Below are positions 24,867 to 37,380 of a stretch of 64,000 bases of DNA, in pieces. Source of the DNA: Raphanus sativus (lineage: Eukaryota > Streptophyta > Magnoliopsida > Brassicales > Brassicaceae); assembly GCF_000801105.2 (NCBI RefSeq), contig NC_079516.1, positions 24,341,043 to 24,405,042 on the forward strand, written 5' to 3'. The notes beneath the pieces were generated by a model that saw only the letters and a list, made by a program, of their open reading frames with translations, was not told the origin of the DNA and searched no databases. Made by a program: the position numbers and the translations under genes. Numbering within the stretch: the first letter of the stretch is position 1; each line of letters begins with the position of its first letter.

Positions 24867-26275
24867 AACCATTAAGAATTATCAGTTGGATAGATAATGA
24901 TTAAGTTAACCGGTAACCTACTTTGTACCACTAAACATAATATATATCAGTTAATGATAGTTGTTTTTAACATCTTACAAATTAATTTTAAAAAGCGATA
25001 ACATGTTTGTAGCAGCTAATAGAACATGTATGGGTTAACGATAACATACTATATAAAATGTACCTGCTAGTTTTTGAAGCACAATGTTTATATGACTCGG
25101 CAAACCGGTAACCAAATTTTGTACCATTTAACAAACTATGTATCAACCAAAATCAGCTATTTATAAACATCTTAAAAACTATTTTAAGAAGCTTCAACAT
25201 TTTTGTAACATCTAAGCAAACATTTATCTGCTCACAATACTGAATTTGAAGCATCTAATCAAACATTTAGCATTTAAGTTTCTAAGAGCGACTACAAGTA
25301 CTCGAAACTGAAATGCTTAATTTATGTCTTTTTCATCGATGTTGGGCAGACCCTATTCTTCTGACTATACGGCCAATCCATATAGACGTGTTTTTTGACC
25401 AGCATGTGAATTGACGATGAACTCATGAATTTATAGTACACGTTAGATCTAAGCTTTGTATTAAATGAATTACACATAACTGTAAACTAATTACATCTAT
25501 ACAAATAGAAGAAAACAAGAAGAATTCATTTGTACTGCTGAAAAATATAAACTATATCAGAGAGAGAGAGAGATAATGATTAAGTTAACCGGTAACCATT
25601 AAGAATTATCAGTTGGATAGATAATGATTAAGTTAACCGGTAACCTACTTTGTACCACTAAACATAATATATATCAGTTAATGATAGTTGTTTTTAAAAA
25701 CCTTACAAATTAATTAAAAAAGCGATAACATGTTTTGTAGCAAGCTAATCGAACATGTATCGGTTAACGATAACATATTATATAAAATGTAACTGCTAGT
25801 TTTTGAAGCACAATGTTATATGACTCGGTAAACCCGGTAACCAATTTTGTACCATTTTAACAAACTATGTATCAACCAAAATCAGCTATTTATAAACATC
25901 TTAAAAGCTATTTTAAGAAGCTTCAACATTTTTGTAACATCTAAGCAAACATTTACTGAATTTGAAGCATCTAATCAAACATTTATCACTTAAGTTTCTA
26001 AGAGCGACTACAAGTACTCGAAATTGAAATGCTTTAATTTATGTCTTTTTCATCGATGTTGGGCAGACCCTATTCTTCTGACTATACGGCCAATCCATAG
26101 AGACGTGTTTTTGACCAGCATGTGAATTGACGATGAACTCATGAATTTATAGTACACATTAGATCTAAGCTTTGTATTAAATGAATTACACATAGCTGTA
26201 AACTAATTACATCTATACAATTAGAAGAAAACAAGAAGAATTCATTTTGTACAGCTGAAAAAATATAAACTCTTC
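24867..26275 (+). repeat. 727-bp direct tandem duplication
   Basis: The sequence starting AACCATTAAGAATTATCAGT at 24867 repeats at 25594. Both copies contain the block CATCGATGTTGGGCAGACCC and the 3' feature GTACTGCTGAAAAA or GTACAGCTGAAAAAA, then a GA microsatellite. Copies differ by small indels (for example 14 bp CTGCTCACAATACT in the first only, near 25230). No coding content is recognised. Confidence 0.9.
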
Positions 26276-26534
<259 letters not shown>

Positions 26535-27335
26535 CTGTTTGGACAGGAGGAGAAGTTACGGAGTTACGAGAGGAACAGAAAAGGAAGGAGATAGTTTGGA
26601 CATAGAAATGTTAATAGTGTTAGAAATATGGTTAGGGAAGTTAGCTAATATTGTTTTTTTTTGTGTATATGCAGCCCAAATACTCTAAAATTTAAAATTC
26701 ACACTTAGTTGAAAAAATCATACAATGAAATTTAATCTAAAAAGAGGAAGTATAAATAAATATTTACTGGCATTTTTATTTTTATCTCATTTTAAAGGAC
26801 CAGTTATATTGTAGATTACCGGCGTGTGAATAAAAAGTTCATATAACTAAATATTAAATGCACACTTTTATGGAAAAGAATAAGATTCCTGGTTCATTGG
26901 TGTTTTAGCCTTATTAATGGACAAATTTAATGTGCTTATATCGTATTATCCTATTAGAGATTGACTCATGCAAACTGGCTGTTGTTGGTCAGTGGTGTTT
27001 ATATATTTTTTCTTTTTTTATACTTAATGATAGTATCTTATTATTTTTAAAATAAAAATTTAATTTTGTAATTTTCTTCTGTTAACTCACGATGATTATT
27101 AAAAAATCAGCTTAAAATGGTTTCAGATTTTTAATAGTTCTTTTAAAAGAACAATTATTTTAAAATATTAGTCTATATTTTAACCATCTTCATATTGATC
27201 AAAACAATTTTTCGTACTTTTTTAATTAAAGTAAGATTATCCGGTTTTAATTTCCCATGTATATTTGATGGAAATATGGAAATACCCACAATTGGATGCC
27301 AAAAAAGGAAATACTCATAATCACAATTATTTATA
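26535..27335. other. Satellite-associated flanking sequence up to the MULE-1 insertion
   Basis: No gene is seen. The part 27150-27335 (TTTAACCATCTTCATATTGATCA...ATGGAAATACCCACAATTGG) recurs at 44950-45105 and in diverged form at 57790-57925, so it is part of the repeat landscape around the array. The last nine bases, TTATTTATA (27327-27335), are the left TSD of MULE-1. Confidence 0.6.
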
Positions 27336-30300
27336 GGGGGATTTGCCAAAATGACTTAAAATTTGATTTGAATACAAAAGTGTATCCTAAATTAAATCAA
27401 ATGCAAATGTAAAACTAAAAGTCTAGTGAAATTACAACAACCCCCCTTAGGAACAAACAAAAACATGTATTCAGTTAAACCATGATAACCCTCGGTTAGA
27501 AAAGACATACAAAGAGAAGACTTCTTTGTAAGTCTTCTCGTTCATTATATCTTAAAAATAATTTAAATTTTTTATAAAAAATATTTTGATGGGTAAAAAA
27601 TTGAAACCATGTAATAATAAATATTTCTCAATAATGTAACTCAGTTAATCTAAAATTGAATTATTTTCAACATAGATGAATGAATGTAGATTGGTCCATG
27701 AGTCATTGGTTTAGGGTTTGGTAACATATGTTATAGTAATGTTGGTATCTTTAGGGTTGGATTCTGACATCTTATCTTCATTTTTTTTCAAATTGACCTA
27801 TATATTTAGTAACTATCTAATAACTTGATTTAAATACTTTCTAAGTTTATTTTAAATTTAAGAAAGTGTTTTTTCATAATATTTGATTTCAGGGTCTGGA
27901 AAACTCGCAGAAGACTTAAAAAGAAGTCTTCTCGCACATTCCGCCTAAATTTTAGTAAAAGTTAGGGTTCCCGCCTAAAATTTTTAGAAGAATTTAGGTT
28001 GTCCGCCTAAATCAAAGTCTTCTATAAGTCTTACAAAGGAAGTCTTCTCATGGATTAGATCTTAAAAGTAATTAATAAATTTTATAAAAAAATATTTTCA
28101 AAGAGAAAAAATCGAAAAAATCTATTAATAAACATTTCTAAAAGATGGAAACCGTTATAACCCTCCTCGTGAGAAGGCTTATTTGTAAGTCTTCTTGTAC
28201 AGTAGATCTTTAAAATAATTTAAAATTTTTATAAAAAATATTTTGGTGGGGGAAAAATTGAAATCATGTGATAATAAACATTTCTAAATGATGTAAATTT
28301 AGTTTTACTAAAATTGAATTATTTTTTAACATAAATGAGTGAATATAGATTGAGTCATGATAGTCTTTGGTTTAGGGTTTGGTAACATGTTTTGTAGTAT
28401 TGTTTGTATTTTTAGGGTAAGATTTTGAAATCTTATCATATTTTTTTTTAGTTTGACCTATATGTGTTTAGTTACTATCCAATAATTTGATTTAAATACT
28501 TTCTAAGTATCTTTTAAGTTTAATGAAGTATTTTTCCTTTGTTATTTAATTATAAGGTCTGGAAGACTCAAAGAAGTCTTCCAGAGAAGTCTTTTGGAAG
28601 TTTTCTGACATATCCCGCCTAAATTTTAGTAGAATTTAAGGTTCCTACATAAATTTTAGAAGAATGTTGGTTTCCCACCTAAGTCGAAGTCTTCCAGAAG
28701 TATTCTCTTAGACTTCTATTTCGAAAACATTCAACCTAATTGAAATTTTTTTCTCCATATATAAAGAAAATTTACACATTTTCTTTTTTTTTTCTTTCTC
28801 TAAAATGGCTGTAACAAAAATGTAATATATCACATTCTAAAACTCTTCAACCTCTCTTTAATCTCTTTGAACATCAAAACACCAAAATTTATATTCATTT
28901 CTCATTTTTTTCTTATGTCTTCTCACTAATTTATCTTCTTTTTGCAGGTTTTTCCTTACATGACTCTCACCTTTCACTCTTTCAAAACTAGATCTATAAA
29001 TTTTGATATGCATTTTTGTTTGTTTTATACGCTAATTCTAAAAAGCTATATATTTAACCTAATGTAACTGCTTTGTATATTTTGTAGCATAAAATTTTCA
29101 TTTTTGAAGTTTTTCTCTGTTTTGAAGCCATTTGAATGCATATGCAGATTTTTCAGATGTGAGACAGACTTTGGAAGACTTCTGAGACAACTTTGGTAAA
29201 ACTCTCAGAAGAATTCTTGGAACGTCTTCTAATGTATATTATGCTAGAAGATTTCGTAGTCTTCAGGAAGTCTTCCAAATTCTTCAGGAAGTCTTCCGAA
29301 GTCTTCTGTCCAAAGTAGTACAAATGGATGATGTCAAGTGGAGTCCAAGCTTATCTATGTTGAGGAATAATATCTAACTCAATGTGTAATAATTTTATTT
29401 ATGGTTTGTTTTATGATTTTTATGTGTACTATTGTAGCTGTGAATTATTTTGTAAACTTTAAGAGATGTTAATCAAAAGAATTTAGTAAATATGTTCATG
29501 TTTTGACAAAAGCACTTGATATTATTAAAGTTATTGATACAACATACCAGGAAATTTTCATTTTTAACCATTCTACCCACTCATAACAAAACACAACAAC
29601 ACAAAAACTTAGCCAAATTTACTAAAACTAAGAGAGAAAACTTTCAAGAAAACTTAGTCAAATTCACAAATTATCTTATGATTTAAAAGACACATTAAAC
29701 CACATGACTTGAAATTTTTGAAGTTATTTAACATTTTTGTAAAGTTAAAAAAACATAACTTGAAGTTACTTAACTCTCTTGAAAATCTAACATAGAAGAC
29801 TTCTCAAGAAGTCTTGTCAAATTAGTTAGAAACATTAGTAAACATGAATACTTTAAATCTCATAATTATCACCAAATAAGTTATGAATTTCATCTAGGAA
29901 CTCCAATATTGACTAATATACATGAAATAGCTAGAAAATATTAAAAATTCATTTTAAATTTAGAGAAAATTTGAAGTTTAATAAAGATTTACATAGAAGA
30001 CTTCAAAAGAAGTCATCCATGGAAGACTTCTTTTGAAGTCTTCCAGGAGAAGACTTCAAAGGAAAATACTTCTTAAGAAGTCTTCCATTTATGTCAATTT
30101 TGCAATTGCAAATTTACTAAGGAAGTCTTCTTAAGAAGTATACTCTACAGAAGACATATTGAGAAGTCTTCCTTTGTAAATATTGACTAACTTTTGAATT
30201 TAATTTTTTTTCGAAAATGCCATAGAAGACTTCCCAAGAAGTTTTCTCGGATAAACATGTTAGTTTTGTAATTGACTGAAGTTTGTCAGAATTGACTTTT

Positions 30301-31371
30301 TAGAGAAGACTTCTAGAGAAGTCTTCTTCGAGAAGACTTCTCTATAGGTCTTCCTAAAGTATTACATCGGTCTTCTCAATGTCGCATGAAGTCTGCTGGA
30401 TTATTTTTGCAATTGACTATATTTGAATTTTCCAGAGAAGACTTACCTATAAGTCTTCCGTCGGAAGACTTCTCCCCGTAACCAAATGTTTGACCAAAAC
30501 CCGGAATACAATTTCTTCCAAGAGACTTCTCAAGAAGTCTTCTCATTAATATTAATGTTTTACTATTATTTTTTAATTGCAAAAGTAACACATGCAGACT
30601 TCTTAGGACAATGAGAAGACTTCGGGAAGACTTTCAAAAAACTTCTATAGAAGTCTTCCCCGAGAAGAAATCCCGAGAAGTATTCTATAAAAAGTCAAAT
30701 TTCTGACAAACTTTGTCAAATGTAAAACTAATTTTTTTTATCCGAGAAAACTTCTCTGGGATTTTCAATTTTTTTTTTGTTAACAAAGAAAAGTTAGAAA
30801 ACTTCTGGGGAAGTCTTCTCGATGGAGAACACATCTAGAGAAATTTTATGAAATTCTTCCTGAAATCTTCTGAATGTCTTTGCGACCAGATCTGAAAAAA
30901 AAGATTTCATATCTTGAACCTGTGAGATGACTTGCTTAGCTTCTCTAAGAACCCAAAACTTTAGAGGTACCAACTCGTTAATGATCAAGAATCATGAGCT
31001 TCAATGTGTCTATGAACCTTACAAAGTTTGAAATCAAAAGTTTGGTTTTTTGGATGAATTTAAAGAGATGTAATTTGTGTGCATAAGTATTAAAATGTGA
31101 AGAGTAAAACTCGAAACTTTGGTGCATTAAGATCTTAAAATTGGTTGTTCATGGTGGTTGGTGTATTAATGGGGATGACAATATTGTAAATACTTGGTGA
31201 AGATGAGGATGATAATGTAAAATATTCATTTTCAGGAAAAAAGAAAAAGTAATGGCATTTGCGTAAATAACTATAACTTCTAGGGTGAATAGGGAAAAAT
31301 AAAGTTTTTTAAAAACCATGAGTTATTTTTGTGTCTGACTTGAAATTTTCGTTTATATTTAAAAGAAGCCC
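27336..31371. mobile_element. Non-autonomous MULE-1 with GAAGACTTC motif arrays, 9-bp TSD
   Basis: The element starts GGGGGATTTGCCAAAATGAC and ends ...GAAGCCC. It is flanked by perfect 9-bp duplications TTATTTATA (27327-27335 and 31372-31380), the Mutator hallmark. A related locus at 45100-45120 shows the uninterrupted sequence. Ends share only an imperfect inverted repeat. Two motif-dense regions (27500-28720 and 29160-30850) hold dozens of GAAGACTTC/GAAGTCTTC words in both orientations. Between them, a TATA-like CCATATATAAAG (28755), a CT-rich leader and a TTTTTGCAG acceptor-like site (28948) look like a promoter with a leader intron but no surviving ORF. No transposase remains, so it depends on a relative such as MULE-3. 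Confidence 0.8.
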
Positions 31372-31380
31372 TTATTTATA

Positions 31381-32579
31381 AAAAAAATCAATGAAAAAGG
31401 AGTAACTATTAATGTTTTTCATGAATTGATATTAGTGGAGCAATAAATTTTTTTCTAAAATATATAAAATGTCAAAAGTGATATAGCTAAACAAACCGGT
31501 AATACATATATTGATAACAGAAGACGAGAATATAATCATTCCAACAAATATAAAACTACCTAAAACAATTTAAGAAGTCAAACATAAAATATATACTTAG
31601 CATAAAGAGATCAATAATCTTATCTTTGAATGACATGTCTCATCTGTTCTTATAGGGTTTTAAAGGGCTGTGGTATTTTTTTTATATATAAATATGGAGC
31701 TTAGGTTCATTTTAGTGAAAAAGCAGCACAGGCAAATGAAAAAAAATTGAGATCCAACTTGATATTGTGTGTTTATTACTATTCATTTAAACTTATCAGG
31801 GATATATTTTATTCTGAATCTCGTAGGTACAAGCACTTTTTATAGTTATAAGTTTGATATTGTGGGGTCTTACGATATTTCATTTCATTGTATTGGTGAT
31901 TATATTTCATTCTGTTATACTCTCGTATTTGAACAAAGTAACAAATTACATGTTCCTATGAGATCAGAACAGAATAAAATCTAACAACTGAAATGATTGA
32001 ATGAAATAGCGTAAGTCCACACGACATCACACTGATTTATTTAACTATAGAAAAATTCCACATTACTACGCGATTCGGTATGAAATCTAATCATTGATAC
32101 GATTGAATAAAATAGCGTACACGACATCAAACTGGATGTCAATAGTTTTTCATTTATATCTGCTGGGTTTCACTAAAATAAACATCAGATCCATATTTGT
32201 ATAAAATTTTCCAACACACCTTAAAACCCTAGAAGGATGGAGTTTAGTTCATCTTTCAAAGTTAAGTAAATTGATTTCTTTATGTTAAGTACATATTTTT
32301 CATTCTGAGTGCCTAAATCAATTTATGTAGTTTTATATTTGTTAGAAAGAGCATGTAATATCATCTAATATCAAATTATGTATTACCTGTTTGAATTTCT
32401 AAAATAATAATTTCATATTTGTTTTTAAATTAAAGGTTATTTTAGATTTTTAATGCAATTTTTTTTTTGAAAAAAACTCTTATTAAGAGAAAGTAAATTA
32501 TGTGGTGTACCAACAAGAATATAAAGATATTTTAAACTGAATATTTTAAATATGTTATATAAAATTTCAATTACATTAA
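31381..32579. repeat. Palindromic satellite unit 1
   Basis: First full monomer of the array. The left arm has TATATATAAATATGG (31683) and AGTGAAAAAGCAGCAC; the right arm has their reverse complement (CCATATTTGTATAAAA at 32190). The arms are symmetric about a centre near 31930. The 71-codon ORF at 31769-31984 is chance. Confidence 0.85.
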
Positions 32580-33748
32580 AATGAAAAGAGGGTAACTATT
32601 AATGTTTTCGTGAATTAGTATTAGAAGACCAATAAAAATATGTTCCAAAAAAATATAAAAGGTCAACAGCGATAGTGGTAATACATTTATTGGTAATAGA
32701 GGGCCAATAAGATCTTTCCAAAAAATATAAAACCACCTAAGAAAATTTAAGTAGTCAAACAGAAAATATATACTTAACATAAAAAGATAATTAGACATAT
32801 CTTTGAATGACATGCCTTGTCTGTCATGTAAATAAGGATCCTAGGTTTATTTTAGTGAAAAACAGCACATACAAATGAAACTTTTTTGAGATCCAGTTTG
32901 ATACAGTGTGTTTTTGCTATTCCATTCAAACTTATCAGGTATTAAATTTTATTCTGAATCTCGTAGGTACATGCACTTTTTATAGTTGTAATAGACAAGT
33001 CGATATTGTACGGATTTTATGATATCCCATTTAATCTTATTGGTTATTATACTTTATATTGTTGTTATCTCGTATTAAAACTATAAACACAAATTGCATG
33101 TTCTATGAGATATGAAGGAAATACTGAAAAATAGAATGGAATATCGTAAATCAGACGACATGAAACTAATCTATTAGAACTAAAACAAATTGCATAATAT
33201 TACGTGATTTGGAATAAAATATAATCACTAATATGATTCAATGGAATAATGTAAATCTGCACAACATCAAACAGTTTGTTAATAGTTTTTCATTTATATG
33301 GGCTGGTTTTCACTAAAATAAACCTAAAATCCATATTTCTCAAAAAAAAACCTCCTAAAACTCTAGAAAGACAGACGGTAACCAGTCATTCAAGATTAGA
33401 CAATTAATATTTTCTTTTAAGTATATTTTTTTTTCATTTTGTTACCTAGATCATTTTGTGTAATTTATATATTTGGAAATAACCTATACTTATCATCTAA
33501 TATCAGTTTATGTAGTACATGTTTGATTTGCTAAATAGCTTTGGTTATTTTCTATTCTTTTTTCGATTATTCCATTTTTCTGAATTAAGGGTTAGTTTAG
33601 ATTTTATTGAAATTTTCGGAAAAGGGAATTAGTTTTTAGTACTCTTATTAAGAGAAAGTAAATTATGTGGTGTACATCCAAGAATATAATATATATTTAA
33701 ACTGATTGTTTTTAGATATGTTATATAAATATTAAATTAAATTTAAAA
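32580..33748. repeat. Palindromic satellite unit 2
   Basis: Same organisation as unit 1, with arm anchors at 32825 and 33332. The left TATA-like motif is damaged (CATGTAAATAAGG). The spacer motif AAATTATGTGGTGTAC near 33658 marks the boundary to the next unit. Confidence 0.85.
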
Positions 33749-33894
33749 GAAAATGGAGTAATTATTAATGTTTTTCATGAATTTATATCAGAGGAACAAT
33801 AAATTTTTCCCAAAAAATATAAAACGTCAAAAGAGATATAGCTAGTCATACCAGTAATACATATATTAATAATAGAGTACTAGAATAGGATCTT
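33749..33894. repeat. Palindromic satellite unit 3, left piece (split by MULE-2)
   Basis: It starts with the shared GGAGTAATTATTAATGTTTTT and breaks at AATAGGATCTT. The sequence resumes at 42397 (TCCAACAAATATAAAACTAC) exactly as the uninterrupted units read at about 54431-54470. Confidence 0.9.
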
Positions 33895-34808
33895 GGGGGA
33901 TTTTCCAAATATGACTCAAAACTTGATTTTAAATCAAATGCAAAAGTAACTAGAAACCTTGTGAAATTACAGTCAGCTCCTTGTTTCCAAACGAAAAACC
34001 AGAATTTATTTTTATGAATATAGCCCCGGAAATCTTCTGAATCTTCTGTGATATTGTACATTGTCTAGGCGATGTCCAGAGAAGTCGTCTGGTATAGTTG
34101 ATAATTTATAAATTTTGTAAAAAATAATTTGATAAGTGTAAAAATTAAAATCATGTAATTATTAACAGTTTTAAGTGATATAAATTAAGATATAATAAAA
34201 TTGAATTGTTTTCAACATAGATGAGTGAAAGTAGTGAATCATGATATTCTTTGGTTTAGGCTTTGACCACATATGATGTAGTATTGTATATACTCTTAAA
34301 CTTAAATGTTTTTTTGAAAAGCTTAAACTTAAAATGACCACATACTCATTTTGGAAAGCTTAAATATTTTTTTGAAAAATAAATCTTTTACTTATATGTG
34401 TTTATTTTGTGTATAGGAAACACTTTTTAAGTTTAATTTGATATTATGAAGTGTTTAGTTAGTTAAATTAGTTTATGGGTTATATTTAGGGTCTAGACGA
34501 CTTACAGAGAAGTTGTCTAGAGAATAATTTAAACTAGACGACTTATCTGGTGAATAATTTACACGAGACAACTTATAGGGAAGTCATCTGGTGAATAATT
34601 TAAACTAGACGACTTACAGGGAGATATTTCATACATGAAAATCTTTTAGACGACTTCAAACCGTATATAATATTTTCGCCTAAAATTGTATTATTTTCCA
34701 CTCAAATTTTACTGAAATTTTTAAATTTCCGGTTAAACATTTTTTTGTCACAGTGGTTAAACATTAAATTAATATTCAATTTTTGTTAGAAAACATTAAT
34801 TGTAAATT

Positions 34809-35200
34809 ATAACAATAATCTATACTATTAAAAGAGAATCATTCTAAATAAATCTACTTATACAAGTTGTTGCACCTATTCATTAACTATTTGTTATTTA
34901 TGGTCCTTCTTTAAATTTCTCTAACTATATGATACTATTAGTATGATTCATATGTATGTTAGCAGCTATATTACACGACTATATATATCAAATAAAATAA
35001 TGATGATTCATATTCATCGCAAGATTTTGTCAAATAATATCATTTTAACAGTTATACTACATAACTATATATCAAATAAAATAATGATGGTACATACCAT
35101 CATTATCTTTTTTTTTTACTTTTTTTTTACAAAATAAAATAATAATGATGGTACATATTCATTATCATAATGTCATGAACTTAAGCAATGACTTCTGTTC
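34809..35200 (+). mobile_element. Helitron 5' end fragment inside MULE-2
   Basis: TCTATACTATTAAAAGAGAATC preceded by A is a classic crucifer Helitron 5' terminus. No matching hairpin and CTAGT end was found downstream, so either the 3' part is lost or the Helitron extends further than I can show. Confidence 0.5.
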
Positions 35201-35639
35201 CAGCCAAATATTTATAACTTTTGGTTCTTTACTTCTTCTCCCCACATCATTAACAAAAAGCAAATAATTAATCAAAGAAGAACATAGCCTTTCAGATCTC
35301 AAAATTTAAAAAATCAACCAACCCCAACAAATACCCAAAATATAATCAAATATTGGAAAAGACCGAAAATGTTTCTCAGAATTTAATCCGAGGAACCAAA
35401 AAATATCCAAACTTTTTTTTCTGAATACATGAAATATATTTTTAAATTTAAAATTTTACTTGAAATCCAAAACTATGACCAAAAACCCGAACCCAAAACT
35501 TAAAGTAAATATGTAACACCGAAAACATATCAGATAGGGTACACGATGGGTTATTTGGGTCCTAAACGTTAGAACCCAATTAGATATTTGAATTTTTTTT
35601 GTTTGGGTTTGGGTTGATTCCTATAACTAATGTCCGGGT
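35201..35639. other. Degenerate CCGAAA/CCCAAA-rich sequence in MULE-2
   Basis: Words such as ACCCGAACCCAAAAC and GGGTTTGGGTTG occur in a diverged inverted arrangement, similar to the decayed element at 526-1120. No gene is visible. Confidence 0.4.
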
Positions 35640-36650
35640 AGGTTTGGATTCATAATTCAAATACATGTACAATATATAATTGGTGGGTACATAGCACGTA
35701 TGGAACGGTTCAGGTATTTAAGAAGCGAAAAGACCAGACCGAAATGGAGAGACATAAGATGAGTCTGGCCCAGAAGAGCTCTGGTTTGAATCGGCTTTAA
35801 GCTGCGCTCAATGTCGGATCTGGGGTTTGGTTCTGATTTGGTCTCAATTATGTTAGGGTTTATGTTGTCTGTAGCTAAGTTTTCCTTTTGTGTGCAGCAT
35901 CGGTTCTTAGAATTAAAGAAAGAAGAAGAGAACACGGCATCTCCTGCGACCTCCATTTCGTTCTCTCTCATGTGCCTCTCTCTCATGGCAGATTCACTTA
36001 TCTATGGCGAGTAGGCATTTAGTGAGCTGTCGCTTGAATAGTCTGTGGAAGGAGAGGTTAGACTCTGTGATACTTTCGAAAAGCGTCATTGTTTTACGCC
36101 ATGATTTTCTCAGGAACAAAGGTCAGCTGGTGCTCGTATGTGTTCTCAAAGGCTTCGACGTTTACGTCAACATGGTCCTTGAGGATTTCACCGAGTAGTA
36201 AGTCTCTCTCAGTTAGGGTTTCTCCTCCTGTTCTTAGTTGGTGCCTGGTTACTGTTACTTTATTAGTTTCCATTAAAGTTCATTGATTTGCTTGTTTTAA
36301 TTTTATGAGCACCTAACCCTCTTCTAAATCTTGGCAGTGTTCTTATTTATTTGAGTATCTTGTAAATCTTGGCAGTGTTCTTTTTTTGTTGGTTTAGATA
36401 AAGGAATGGATTTTGAGAGTTCCAGTGATCTGATATTGCTCTGTTTTTCTTTTATCCATGTTGGGTTTCAGACAGTATATTTTGCTGGCTTCAGATGGAA
36501 GCAAATTGCAGAGATAGTGAAAGTAAAGAGCTGAGACTGGAGACAGGGCAACTGAGTGTGGTGGGTGCAGTGAGAGTTGCGGTCAGAAGCTCTTTCATGG
36601 TGACTTGCTGATAATACTATACGCCACAAAGAAAAAGCCGTTTAGAGACA
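35640..36650 (+). pseudogene. Captured gene fragment with LSM5-like exon
   Basis: This island is markedly richer in GC than its surroundings. One frame ends KGQLVLVCVLKGFDVYVNMV followed by LEDFTE and TA|GTAAGT, a donor site. This aligns without gaps to the Sm-fold protein LSM5, where the Arabidopsis protein (SAD1) reads K-G-D-K-E-L-V-G before the same LKGFDVYVNMVLED block; splitting a Tyr codon at a donor is consistent with a genuine exon/intron border. LSM5 is part of the LSM2-8 ring on U6 snRNA and LSM1-7 in mRNA decay. The N-terminal Sm1 residues and the C-terminal Sm2 exon are not recognisable, so no functional protein is made. Upstream, 35815-35900 has an intron-like stretch ending in TGTGTGCAG, perhaps from a second source. 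Confidence 0.65.
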
Positions 36651-36700
36651 AGTAGAAATGATATGAAGTGAAATCAAATGTTATAAATCATTGTACATGA

Positions 36701-37380
36701 TAGGGCTGGGCGTTCGGGTACCCATTCGGGTTTCGGTTTAGTCCATTCGGTTTTCGGGTTTTCGGGGTCAAAGATTTCAGCCCCATTCGGATATTTCTAA
36801 AATTTTGGTTCGGGTTCGGTTCGGATCTTTGCGGGTTCGGTTCGGGTTCGGATAACTCATTTAAAATGTTTTTAAATTTTCATAATTCATTATATACTTT
36901 AAATTTTCAAAATCTATAAGAAAGATAATATATTACATATAAATTTTCATAACATATATGTCAAAATACCTTAATTTAACATATAAATTGGTTTTCTTTG
37001 AATATTTGGATAAAAAATCAATAGATATTTAACTATTTTGGTGTTTTCAGTATACTTTAGCTATTTTAAACATTCACTTTTGACTATTTGCATATATTTT
37101 CCAAGTATTTTGGAAAACTTAAAGGTATCTTATATATTTTTAATATTTTTAATATACATTATATATAAAAACAATGTATATATTTAAGTATATAAATTTA
37201 TTTCGGATACATTCGGGTACCCAAAATATTTCGGTTCGGATAGGGTTCGGTTTCGGTTCTTTAAATACCGAAATTTTGAACCCGTTCGGATATTTAATCA
37301 ATTTCGGTTCAGGTTCGGTGCTACTTTTTCGGATCGGGTTCGGTTCGGTTTTTCGGGTTCGGATTTTTTGCCCAGCCCTA
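36701..37380. mobile_element. hAT-type MITE, 680 bp, 8-bp TSD
   Basis: Terminal inverted repeats TAGGGCTGGGC / GCCCAGCCCTA are flanked by a perfect 8-bp duplication GTACATGA (36693-36700 and 37381-37388), diagnostic for the hAT superfamily. The subterminal regions are long runs of CGGGTTCGGTTCGG-type repeats in inverted arrangement; the centre is AT-rich. No transposase is encoded; the 77-codon ORF across its right end is an artefact. It inserted into MULE-2. Confidence 0.95.

Noticed and set aside
27500..30850. CRISPR-like or operator-like short repeats (GAAGACTTC)
   Set aside because: Spacing is irregular, orientation is mixed, and the elements are flanked by MULE ends and TSDs in a plant genome, so CRISPR is excluded.
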